A stretch of 64,000 nt of DNA from Cinnamomum chago (Eukaryota; Streptophyta; Magnoliopsida; Laurales; Lauraceae), in NCBI GenBank assembly GCA_038049695.1, contig CP142451.1, forward strand, positions 42,543,001-42,607,000, in the 5' to 3' direction. This document shows, in pieces, positions 54,354-64,000 of the stretch. The notes below the pieces were generated by a model that ran no database searches, was not told where the DNA came from, and was given only the letters and a program-made list of their open reading frames with translations. The first letter of the stretch is position 1. Every line of letters starts with the position of its first letter. The position numbers and the translations under genes are program-made.

Positions 54354-56176
54354 TGAAAGTCCAAGATCGAATCCTAGAGGGGGGGGGGGGGGGGGTGAAT
54401 AGGGTGAGCTCAAAGTCCTAGACCAATTTTAATTCTTTTAGCTTTTAAGTCTCTTATGTTTTGAAGAAGAATAATGAAATCAACCAAGAGAGCATAATCC
54501 ATAAAAAGAAAGCATAAAGACAATCACCATAACACAAGCACATATAGTGGTTCGGCCAAATTGCCTACATCCACTCCCGGTACACCTACCGGTATTCACT
54601 AACTTCAATTAAGGTTTAGGATCACCTCAAACCTTACAATCAACACTATGCTTTTCAAAGCTAAGCATAAACCTTTACAACATATGCTTTTCAAGGCTAA
54701 GCATGAACCTTTACAACAATGAACTTTTCTCTTAAGAATTATGCCTAACAATGCATGGATAAAGAGAACAATGAAGTGCAATTGAGTGCCTCTAATTAGG
54801 CTGATTAGAAAGTGAAAACTTAAGTTCTAGAAACATGCATGTGAATGACAAAGTTTATGTAAAATGCATTTTCTAGAAATAACTCTTTCTCTTTGAAAAG
54901 ATAAAAACTAAAATGATGCAAAGATGTTTATCATATATTGGAGAAAGAGTTGTATGTCTAACACATGTGATTAACAATGAGAAATAACTTGTTTTCAAGA
55001 AAGATGTTCTAAAGTCTAACAAGTTGATTTTTGAAACAAATTGAGTGCCTCTAATTAGGCTAATTAGAAAGTGAAAACTTAAGTTCTAGAAACATGCATG
55101 TGAATGACAAAGTTTATGTAAAATGCATTTTCTAGAAATAACTCTTTCTCTTTGAAAAGATAAAAACTAAAATGATGCAAAGATGTTTATCATATATTGG
55201 AGAAAGAGTTGTATGTCTAACACATGTGATTAACAATGAGAAATAACTTGTTTTCAAGAAAGATGTTCTAAAGTCTAACAAGTTGATTTTTGAAACAAGA
55301 AAGTAAAATCATGTGTAACATAGACCATATGTTGTATTCATAGCATATGAGATTACTAAAGTGTTAAGCATGTTATGAAAGACAACATTCTAAAAGAAAA
55401 GCAACTAGTTAATCATGCATTGAGGAAGATCAAAGATTTGAAACAAAACATGATTTTGAAAAGACTAGGATTAAAGAAAGCACACCCATTTGAAGATCAA
55501 AGATTGACTTAGTGGAATGGCTTCATAATCCCTTTGAAAATGCTCTTGAGAAGTTGCTAATCCTTGGCCTCAAAGGTCTCTCAAATATCAGCCACTTTCT
55601 TCAACCAAAAAGCCACTTTTTATAAAGATAAAGTTGCCAACGGCTAGTCGCAGGTCGACCTACCTACAGGGGCAGGTCGACCTACCACACACAACGGTCA
55701 AAAAATTGACCGTTGGAGCTTTCTGGACCCAGTCGACCTGCAGAGAGGTAGGTCGACCTGCCCCTGGGTAGGTCGACCTACCTCACTGCAGGTCAACTGC
55801 CTGGGATGAAAAAAATCTAATTTTTTGCAAATTGAAGGGCTCTTTCCAGGGGACTTTGAGGACCATTTCCAAGCATGAAATCATGACTGATAGAAGATGA
55901 AACATGAAATTCTAAAGCCATGAAAACTCCAAATGAAAATAATGATTTTAAAGATAGAAACTTTGGAAAGCTTGGATGGATTTTGAAATAAAAAACTCCA
56001 TGAACTGAAGAGGCAACTTGAATATGAAAACCATGCATATCAAATGATAAAATCAACGATCAAGAATGAGAAATATGCATGATGATCCTATGAATAAAAA
56101 CATGAATGAATGAGAGGACAAGCTTTATGAAATTGATTGCATCCTATCAAATTGCAACAAAACAAAAACTCTAACA
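54354..56176 (-). repeat. 5' LTR of Sirevirus C, with 259-bp internal duplication
   Basis: 1823 bp. It equals the 3' LTR (1554 bp) plus 259 bp of tandem duplication (54781-55039 and 55040-55298) plus 10 extra G in the run at 54379-54395 (17 G against 7), which accounts exactly for the length difference. The duplication is absent from the 3' LTR, so it arose after insertion (or is an assembly artefact). Confidence 0.95.
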
Positions 56177-58372
56177 AGAACCGTTGCCATGGCCGGAGCA
56201 AACAAACAGAATCCAAACTGCAGTTGACAAATAATTTTAAGATCCCAAGCCGGGTGATCAGCCCAACTAGGTGGCCTAAGCTTAGTGGTGCCATTCAAAA
56301 CCAAAACCTGAATTAATACAAATCAAATCATACTAATACATTTCCAAAATCGATAAAAGGAACTACTCCAGACAAATACAAACTGACAAATTCGAACGAA
56401 TCATATGAGTAGCCTTACCGATGTTTCCAAATGTGGCAAACCACTCAAATCTATTTCAAAACAATTTGTAGAAAGTATACAAATTTTCTTAACTTGGAAT
56501 CAATTAATGTATAGTGGTTTAATGGCTTACCACGGGTCGTCTTGACATACACTTAGACCCTTAATGTCAATAATATATGTAAAGCTTGGTGTCACTGAAG
56601 ATCTCTGACAATTAAAGATATAAAGTGTATATTAAGACTTGAATAAATTTCCCGGGTAATTCTAACATCAAACAATTCCATCATATTTCCCATTTAAATT
56701 TCACAATTTAAGGTAATTCGATTCAAGGTATACATCTCATACTACTATGCTTCAATGGGTTTAAATGGGCTTCAAATAGTGGGGGAAATGGGCTGGAAAA
56801 CAGCCCAGAAATTGGCTGAGCTGGGCTGGAAAACAGCCCTGAAATGGGCTGAAAACAGGCCCTGAAATTGGCTGGAAACAGGTCCTGAAATGGGCTGAAA
56901 ACAGGCCCTGAAATTGGGCCTGGAATAGCCTAGAAAATAGCCTAGAAATTGGGCCTGATATGAACATCAATTGGACACAAAAACTACAGAAATTTGTACA
57001 TAGTTTGAACACAAAGAGGGCAGAAATCTGCACACGGATTGAACACAAAAAGTGCAGAAATCTAAACATAAAACCTGCACAAATCTGAACCTGAATTGGA
57101 CACAAAAGAAACTGCAGAAATCTGAATATAATTGAACTCTAAAACCTGCAGAAATCTGCACATGAATAGAATACTGAAACCTACAGAAATTTAAATTTGA
57201 ACACAGCTGAACACTAAAACTCTGCAGAAAGGTTGAACATGAACTGCACACGAAAATTGCAGAAATCTGCCTTACATAGTCCAAGAAAAATAAATCAAAT
57301 GAAATAACAATTCACATCAAACTTTGAAGAAGAAACACGGTTTAATGGCATGCATCCAATATCAGTTTATTCACTTGCCTCAAGTCAAGATGGGTCTCAA
57401 ATATACTCCAAATAACTCCTACACAGTCAGCTGAAAGCCTACACCAAAAGCCCCATGAAAACTAGCTTAAAATCCATGAAAATTCGAAATTAGTGGAGTC
57501 CTCCAAGAGAACACCTTGCATGAATGTTAAGAGGCTTCTATAGGCTTAAAAGGACACATGGTATCAACAAGGTAGCAATGGCTTACCTTTAGGTGGTTCA
57601 AACAAGAAGAAGAGCTTGGAGAAGATGATGAACCCAGCCCAAATTCTTTGAAAATGGTGTCACAAGGAATCTAGGACAAAGGGGAAGAGATTGGTGAAAT
57701 TTTCTCTCCAAATGGCTTTCAAGAAGGGTACATGCAAGAGGAGAGAAGGTGGCTGGAAATGGAGGAGGAAGCAAGCTCTCTCTTCAGCTGAGTTGTAGGA
57801 AAAAGAATGGAAGAAGAACCCAACGTGGGTTTTCTTATGTGAATGGGTTTAAGTCCATTTGTGGGCCCCATTGGCCCCAAAGTTTCAAGTGTTTAAAACT
57901 CCCTTTTGTGGGTCCCGGATGAAGTAGACGAAGAAGAGAAAAATGATCGTTGAAAAATCTAGTTTTCAAAAAGTATATTTTCCTCATGATTTTCAAATTT
58001 CGAAATTTATGCACAGATTTGGGTGTGAAAAGACTGTTTATCCCCTTTTTCTCAAAAAACGCGATTTCTGGGTTTCAAATGCAAACGGAGCAAACATGAA
58101 AGTTATTGGGATCAAAATAACAAATTCAAAAATGTCGAAATCCATATTTTTCATAAATCAAATAAATCAAATTCCCATACTAACACGTGACACACGAGCC
58201 ACCCCGGGCCCGGTCAAACTAAACTCAACGCGCTCAAAATTCCCCCAATGCTATCTAAAATTCTAATCTAACTAAAAATCCAAGCTAATCGTCCCCTAAT
58301 CCCACTTAGAGACTAATCACAGTTAAAACAATAATAATATATACTAAACCTGGGTCGGGGCCTGACAACCAC

Positions 58373-61342
58373 CGAACCCACCTGCCATCTCTCTCTTTTC
58401 CTATTTATATTTCTTCCTTTCCTCCCCTGCTTCTCTCTTTCTTTCTTTGTTTTCTTTATTCATTTTCTCTTTTCCTCACTCACCTCCCTGCCAACCTGAT
58501 GTACCCCCTTCCTCACCCATCTCACCCATTCCACCATTCTCTCTCTCTCTCTCTCTTTCTTTCTTTATTTGTTTTTCTTTTCTCCCCCTTTCTGCCAACG
58601 TGGATTAGCCCCTCCTCACCCATTTCATTTCTCCTTTCTTTCTCTCTTTTCATTCTTTATCTCTTCCTCTCTCCACTCCACTCACTATCAAAGTGAGTTG
58701 ACTTTCTTCCCTCCCATCTCACCATGTCATCATCTCTCCTTCTCTCTCTCTCTAATTCTCTCCCATTCTGTCTTTCTTTCTTTCATTTTGTCTTCTTCAA
58801 TTTTCTTTTCAATGGACCAAAAGACCCTCCATCACCACCAAATCAGTGGGCCACCAATCTAGTGGGCCCCACAACCTCCCCATCTCAATTTCAATCCCAT
58901 CCATCATTCTCTTTCTTTCAATCTCTCTCTCACCCACCTTGCTAGAAACGGACTACAAAGGCAGCCCCCAACCTCCGATCATCACCATCATCTCCGCATG
59001 GACCCCTCGGGCATCTGTTCCTCAATTTCAAGCCACCACTCCATCCACCCATCCGTTTGGTAAGCTTCCCTTCCCCTAGGTTTGGTTTATATACTTTGGG
59101 TGTGGAGTTGTGTTAAGTTAGCTTAGAGCTTTCCATTCTTTTAGTTTTATTTTACTAATTATCCCTTCAGTTTGGTTTGTTGGGCTATGGAGCTAGGATT
59201 TGTGGATTTGGGCATATTCAACCAAAGGCAAGTAGATACTTATATTTATGGTTGGATATGTTTGTCTCTCCTTTGATTTGATGATTGATGATGATTTAGA
59301 TGACCACATGCTCATTGACACTTTAGATATTTGAAAACATGATAATATAAATTGAATGGTTGTAGTGGGATGGATGTTGGTTTGAATGGACTTGATGAGA
59401 GGGGGTATGGATGTATGTGGAAAGGGCAAGGCCCTATTATCTTTGTTTGCAGGATTAGAATGGAAGGGCTAGGCCCTTCATACTGTCTGATTACATGTCC
59501 TGGGATTTTGGAAAGGGGTTTCCACCTATTTCACTTCAGTTACAGAACTGAGGTTCTGTAACTGCAGTGTATGTGGTTGACCGGCCAAGGGGATCGGGTC
59601 GATCGGCCACACACAATCAGGCTCCCTGGAGCCTGATGAAAAACACCGTGCACTCCACTTGTTTACAACTTCTGGTCGATCGGATTGGGTCGGGTTGACA
59701 GGGTACTCTGCATGGGATGTCGACCGGCCAAGGGCCGGGTCGACCGAATGAACCGTGGCACCTTTTGGAAAGGGCCTTTTAGATCCTATCTTGGTTGGAC
59801 TTAGGTGGAACTTCAATTACCCTTTTTGGACTCATTTGACTATATGTGAAGATGTTTTGAGCCGACGTTCTTCATGGTTATTCCGATTGCATCGGGTTTC
59901 AACCTAGCTCAATCTTGAACGGTACGGGACAACGAGATACCCCCCTTTATATCTATGCACGAAGATTGGTTGTTTGGGTATCGCGAACCCTACTTCCCTT
60001 CGTTGACTGAGTATGGTTGTACGATGCCTTGGGTTTAACATTGTACCTAGGATTGGATTGTCTATCGCCTCTCATTCCAAATTTTACCGTATGGTACTTT
60101 TCTACATGCTATGTTCATGTTCCTTAGCTTCGTTTGCTTTGTTTTGTTTTTGGGATTACTTGATGAACCTAGGTGTTGAACTTAGGATCCATTTTGATGT
60201 TCTGCTTGTTTTAATGATTGATGGAAGTGTTGAGGCTAGGTGGCTTTGATTGTAAAAGCTTGATGAGGACTACTTATGGTATTGACGTTTGAAGAAGCTT
60301 GCTTGATTGATCTTGACTTGATAATGGAAAGTAGTCTCTCTTTTGTTGATGAATCTTGTTCACGCAAGAAAGCCTAACCCCTCACTATTGTTTGTCTAGG
60401 GATCTTTGTGTCAGGCACCACTTAGCTGTATATCGCCCAACACGGATGGGGCATCATCTGTGTGAGGACCTTGATGAACGTCTGTGCAATACGACTTTTT
60501 ATATTTTAGATGGATGTACACCATCGAATACATCTTGAACACTTGACTTGATGACTATTGGCCTCTTAGTATCCATCTTGCTTGTTTGCCAAATTTTTAT
60601 CCTGTGCCTCTTGTTTGCCGGGTATATCCTGTGCCTCTTGATATCTCCACCACGACCCAATGTGAGTATGGGAGGGCAATGACACTATCCCGTAGTAATT
60701 AGCGTATATGGACCGCCTATCTTGCTAGATGTTTATGTTAGTTTGTTTATGATTCTTATGCTATGCACTTCTTATGATCAGGATGCTATGCATGTTTTAT
60801 GATCTTGTCTATCGTTTACTTTGATTCGTTTTGCATATCTATTGATGTTTTATATTTATATCTGCTGCCGACCGTTGTGTTTGATGCTACTCTTGGTGCA
60901 TAGGTACCAGGTACATTTACCTTTGGGAAAGTGGAGGCGTCGCTTCAGGCGGTTTAGCCTGATGGTGAGTATGAGTTGTGTGTCGACGGTATTATCGTCG
61001 TGACCAGCACATGAGTGCCTTCATACTTTGGTTAGTTCGTATTTATTCTTCCTTCGGCTTAGGTTTTGTCAGGAGCCATTAATTAATATACTTTGTTATA
61101 TTTTGCTAAACTTAAACTATAGAAAAGAAAGATGTGCATACTCTAAAATGTTATATCGTTCCATTTGTTTAATATGATGTTCCGCTGTGGTTTATGGTTA
61201 CCGAGGAAATATTTATACCTCACCGCGGACTTCGATCCTATGGGACATGATTGGGGCCAAGTTGCATTTGATTAATATTGAAAAAAATTTAATTGACCCT
61301 AATCTCACGCATAACCACAGTTTCACTTTTGGGGGCGTGACA
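58373..61342 (+). repeat. E6 LTR, right segment
   Basis: No gene. CT-rich microsatellite (58539-58570) and pyrimidine tracts to about 58760; GTAAGC donor-like site at 59060-59065; a GTCGACCGGCC / GGTCGATCGG palindrome cluster at 59578-59755; the 'ctttttggactcatttgac' block shared with S1 and S3; and the usual gypsy LTR end landmarks up to 61342. Confidence 0.8.
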
Positions 61343-61345
61343 AGT

Positions 61346-61357
61346 TGGTGTCAGAGT
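61346..61357 (+). other. Primer-binding site, E6 (decayed)
   Basis: TGGTGTCAGAGT, two mismatches from TGGTATCAGAGC, three bases after the LTR end. It shows that 18195-61342 is a 5' LTR in plus orientation. Confidence 0.8.
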
Positions 61358-62291
61358 GGGCACGTTTTTAGAAATAAAATCTACTAGAAACAAGAGAACG
61401 CGTGTGAGAATTTCGATTCGGTAGTTGGCATCTATACTATATAAGTATGGATCCTATAGTCTTGTTTGTTAGTAAAGTAGGTGTTTAGTAATTTCTCTTA
61501 TAAAAATGAATTTGGGGACCAAATTCCTTGTTAGTGGGGAGAGATGTAATGTCTCATTACCCATTGTTTGTGGTTTCAGTACCGTAGTTGTTCTAGAATA
61601 AGAGTTTCTTAGTTTTAGTTAGTTTCTTTCTTTGGTTTGTTCGAGGAGTTGCAACTGTCTTGAGACGTTTTCAGTTCGCTGAAGAGGGTTTTGTAGCAGA
61701 TCTTGTTGGAGTTAGAGTTGTTCTCCATGTTCAGTTGGAGTTAGAGTTGCTCTCCATGTTCAGAGTTTTCTCAGATTAGCAGGCTTCAGTAGATGATTTG
61801 TTCAGAGTTTTCTTTGAGTACAGATTCGTTGGCAGAGTTATCAGGTAGGTTATGCTTTTGTATGGTTAGACTAGTGTGAGATTAGTTTTGAGGAGGAGAT
61901 TGACTTTAGATATTATCGACAGTTTTGTGATGTTTTTGGAGTTAGATTGAGATTCGTATAGTTGCAAGCGACCGATGCTGAGTTTGTGGGACAAAAGAAG
62001 CCTATGTACCAGAGTTATTTCAGATTTACGGGCAGACAGGTTGATTCGAAGTAGGTATGAAGGTTATGATATACCTATGATATGTGAATTTCCTGATTTC
62101 TTTCCGGAGGAGATATTGGATTCATTGCCATTTAGAAAGATTGACTTCACTATTGAGCTTGTGTTAAGGACGACACTAATATCTAAGACCGTGTACCGCA
62201 AGGCTTCAGCAGAGTTGGGGAAATTGGTAGTGCTGATGGGGGCTCCGACCTTTCGTCCTCTCCTTCCCACCCCTGGGGCTACCGAGAGTAT
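61358..62291 (+). pseudogene. E6 internal remnant with RT start
   Basis: Gag and protease are unrecognisable or deleted. From about 62070 an open frame reads ICEFPDFFPEEI, then RKIDFTIEL and KTVYRKASAELGKL, the start of gypsy RT seen in D1 and D2 ([23 protein letters not shown]). It ends where the Sirevirus LTR begins at 62292. The lone ATG frame (61975-62319) is a decay product. Confidence 0.75.
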
Positions 62292-64000
62292 TGTTAGGAA
62301 TTTTGTATTTGCAATTTGATGGATGCATTTTCACTTTAGCATCATTTGAATTTTCACACATGCATTGTTTTAGAAAATCTTGAAATCTGGTTTTATACAT
62401 GCATTGCTTTTAAGATTTGTAAAAGTATTGTTTTATGCATGTTTTGTTTCTAAACTTGGATGCATTGGTTTTAGAATCCAAACTCTTTTGAAATCCTAAT
62501 TCTTTGTGCATTACTTTTGAGAAATCATATTGAGAATTTAGGTTTGTGCCTTGCATACATTCATCACTTTCAGAATCATTTTTGTATGCATTTTTATGTG
62601 AAAAGAGTTTTTAGAAATCAAGCTAGCCTTTGGTTTTAAAAGTTTTGAATCATTTTAGGCTTTTTGTGTTTCATGTTTTTAAACATCTTCGTTTGACTTA
62701 AAACATGTTTCCAAGCTTGGTTTAGTAGCCCAAAAATCCCCACAAAGAAACACCTTCAAATTTGCAATTTATGGGAATTTTTGTCCCAGGGGGTGGTCCG
62801 GCAGTGTCGCCGGTCGACCGGCCCAGAGGTCCCGGTCGACCGGGAACACTGCAGGCCAACTGGGCCCCTGGAGCCCCAACGGTCATATTTCTGACCGTTG
62901 TGTGATCCCGGTCGACCGAGACCTGTTTCCAGGTCGACCGAGGACTAGCCGTTGGACTGTTTTTCATTATAAAGTCCATTCATTTTCCAACTTTCAAAAG
63001 GCTTGAACCATGAACTTTTGAGACCATATTGGAGCCAAAGAAAGGGGAAGAAGTTGGAAAGGCTAGAGGGCTATTTGGAAATCAAATGCTTGAGTTTTAA
63101 AAAGGTACATCTTACTTATCATTTTGATTTCCATTAAAAGTAGAATCAATGCATGGTTAAATCTTTGTATTTTCATTTATGCATGATTTCTAGCTTTTAA
63201 AGAGTTGTGTTGCAAACTCAATATCATCTTTGGTAAATTAGATTGGTTTGCAAACTCTCTTATCCTAATCACATGTGTTCTTAGACTTTAACATTCATAC
63301 AACTTGTTTGTTTCATTTCTTCAAAGTTGTTTGAATCTTTTATGTGATTAGTTTTATCTTCAATCATCATTTTCTAAGCTTTGATTTTAAAATGCATTAT
63401 GCGTTCATTTAGGAGCTTCATTGTAGAAATTGATTGAAGTAAAGCATTCATACACTTGTGCACACACTTTAGCTTGTTTTAGTGTATGTTTGTAATTTGA
63501 TTTACACTTTCATATAAGCCTATTTAGAGGCAAATACATTGTGCTTAAATTGTATCTCTTAGAGTGTTCTTTTGTGAAGACACCTTCTTTGAGAAATCTC
63601 TCATTTGTAAAGGTTATTGCTTAGCCTAAGAAAAGCATTGTGTAAAGGTTATTGCTTAGCCTAAGAAAAGCATCTTGTGAAGGTTATTGCTTAGCCTAGA
63701 AAAGCACATTGAGAGGTTGTTGTTTAGCTTAGAAAAACAACATTGTAAGGGTTATTGCTTAGCCTAGTAAAAAGCATAAATAGTGAAAATCCGGTGGGGT
63801 GATTGGATCACAAGCCGGTAGTGGACGTAGGCATTGAGGCCGAACCACTATAAACCTTTGTTTTGTGGTGCATGCTTTTGTGGTGATTGTTTTTATTAGC
63901 TTCCGCATATTGTTTGATTAATCATCACATGTGACTAGTTTAATTTAAAGAAGTTATAATTTTTCTAAATTGGTCATAGTTGTAGCGCACCCTATTCACC
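62292..64000 (+). repeat. Sirevirus LTR F, A-like, cut by the window end
   Basis: Starts TGTTAGGAATTTTG and runs to the conserved CACCCTATTCACC near the LTR end. It is very similar to the A LTR, including GGTCGACCGG palindromes (62812-62942), CCCAACGGTCA (62875-62885) with inverted partner, TAGCCGTTGGA (62946-62956), TATAAA (62968-62973) and AGCCTA-loop hairpins (63617-63777). AGTAT precedes it as a candidate TSD. Whether a whole element follows is unknown. Confidence 0.9.

Larger units (their letters stand above)
47497..56176 (-). mobile_element. Near-intact Ty1/copia Sirevirus, element C
   Basis: 8680 bp with TSD AGAAC (47492-47496 and 56177-56181). On the minus strand: 5' LTR 56176-54354, PBS 54351-54340, Gag-Pol frame 54266-49467 with one stop, PPTs, 3' LTR 49050-47497. 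The LTRs differ by a 259-bp duplication and 10 extra G in the 5' LTR, plus about six substitutions by eye (about 0.4%), so the insertion is young. Gag has a long coiled coil and two zinc knuckles, as in Sireviruses. I see no envelope-like ORF. Confidence 0.95.
46597..58367 (-). repeat. Solo LTR S5, gypsy, inside E6 LTR, with nested Sirevirus C
   Basis: Minus orientation: TGTCAGGCCCCGACCC at 58367 down to GGCGTGACA at 46597, TSD ACCAC (46592-46596 and 58368-58372). Without element C and its TSD it is about 3086 bp. It contains three 34-bp tandem repeats (47394-47495) where C inserted, GTAAGC preceded by AAAG (57581-57586, minus), and repeated imperfect units of 'ctgaaatgggctg' (56790-56960) and 'gcagaaatctg' (57010-57270). 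Confidence 0.93.
18195..61342 (+). repeat. 5' LTR of gypsy element E6, expanded by nested insertions
   Basis: Starts TGTAACATCCCGG (18195) and ends GGGGGCGTGACA (61342), four bases before a PBS. The LTR is in three pieces: 18195-18348, 45970-46596 and 58373-61342, about 3.75 kb in all, rejoined by the TSDs of S2 (AGGGG) and S5 (ACCAC). Landmarks match the other gypsy LTRs: CT-rich segments at 46200-46560 and 58380-58760, GTAAGC at 59060, a palindrome cluster at 59570-59760, 'cctttttggactcatttgac' at about 59820, the 'gaccgttgtgtttgatg' block at about 60868 and 'cctcaccgcggac' at about 61218. It is the most diverged gypsy LTR here, fitting its place as outermost and oldest. Confidence 0.85.

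Noticed and set aside
58499-59079. Overlapping Ser/Leu/Phe-rich ORFs near the CT microsatellite
   Set aside because: Simple-sequence translations in adjacent frames inside an LTR.
1-64000. Integrated plant pararetrovirus or other virus sequence
   Set aside because: All RT-bearing segments have LTRs, PBS/PPT and integrase order typical of gypsy or copia elements; no movement or coat protein motifs seen.
1-64000. tRNA, rRNA or known microRNA genes
   Set aside because: Only tRNA-complementary primer-binding sites were found; no cloverleaf with A and B boxes or rRNA-like sequence was noticed. A covariance-model scan (tRNAscan-SE, Rfam) would settle this.

Overview
This window is a stretch of plant nuclear heterochromatin made almost entirely of transposable elements. 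I find no intact host gene. The evidence is the plant element types: Ty3/gypsy chromoviruses of the Tekay/Del kind (Gag, protease, RT, RNase H, integrase, chromodomain; LTRs above 3 kb), Ty1/copia Sireviruses (initiator-Met-tRNA PBS, coiled-coil Gag with zinc knuckles, repeated polypurine tracts), and a CACTA transposon carrying a piece of a plant-type catalase gene. A large-genome flowering plant is likely; the species cannot be told.

Layout. 1-2925 is the 5' part of gypsy element D1 (end of 5' LTR, PBS, open gag-protease-RT start), cut at about 2926 where the end of another gypsy LTR begins. 2926-17492 is gypsy element D2, a decayed but recognisable gag-pol with chromodomain. D2 is interrupted by a reversed gypsy solo LTR (S1, 4469-8346), and its 3' LTR by a reversed Sirevirus solo LTR (13523-15427). 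17493-18097 is the end of an older LTR. From 18195 to 61342 runs the 5' LTR of a third gypsy element (E6), swollen from about 3.7 kb to 43 kb by nested insertions; its PBS is at 61346 and an RT remnant at about 62060. The window ends in another Sirevirus LTR (62292-64000).

The nest inside the E6 LTR can be read from target-site duplications (TSDs). Solo LTR S2 (18349-45964, TSD AGGGG) holds Sirevirus derivative B. B holds a CACTA transposon (19025-37876, TSD TAT) and solo LTR S4 (38633-41878, TSD CATAG). The CACTA holds Sirevirus derivative A (23829-34131, TSD ATGTT), whose 3' LTR holds solo LTR S3 (30865-33925, TSD ACGTA). Separately, E6 holds solo LTR S5 (46597-58367, TSD ACCAC), which holds the nearly intact Sirevirus C (47497-56176, minus strand, TSD AGAAC).

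How the parts may work together: C encodes the whole Gag-Pol apart from one in-frame stop. A and B have no pol but keep Sirevirus termini, PBS and/or polypurine tracts, so they could only have moved using proteins from a C-like partner. Between the A gag-like ORF and its polypurine tracts lies an array of about twenty small predicted stem-loops. Their stems differ but the loop motif (consensus TAGTTATATYTTT) is shared, and the same array occurs in B. Further shared-loop hairpins lie in the Sirevirus LTRs just before the PBS. These structured-RNA arrays are the most likely undescribed system here. Other leads are paired MSA-like (AACGG) cell-cycle elements at Sirevirus TATA boxes, a splice donor conserved in seven gypsy LTRs with an acceptor just before gag, and a captured catalase fragment. 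All alignments, counts and pairings were made by eye.
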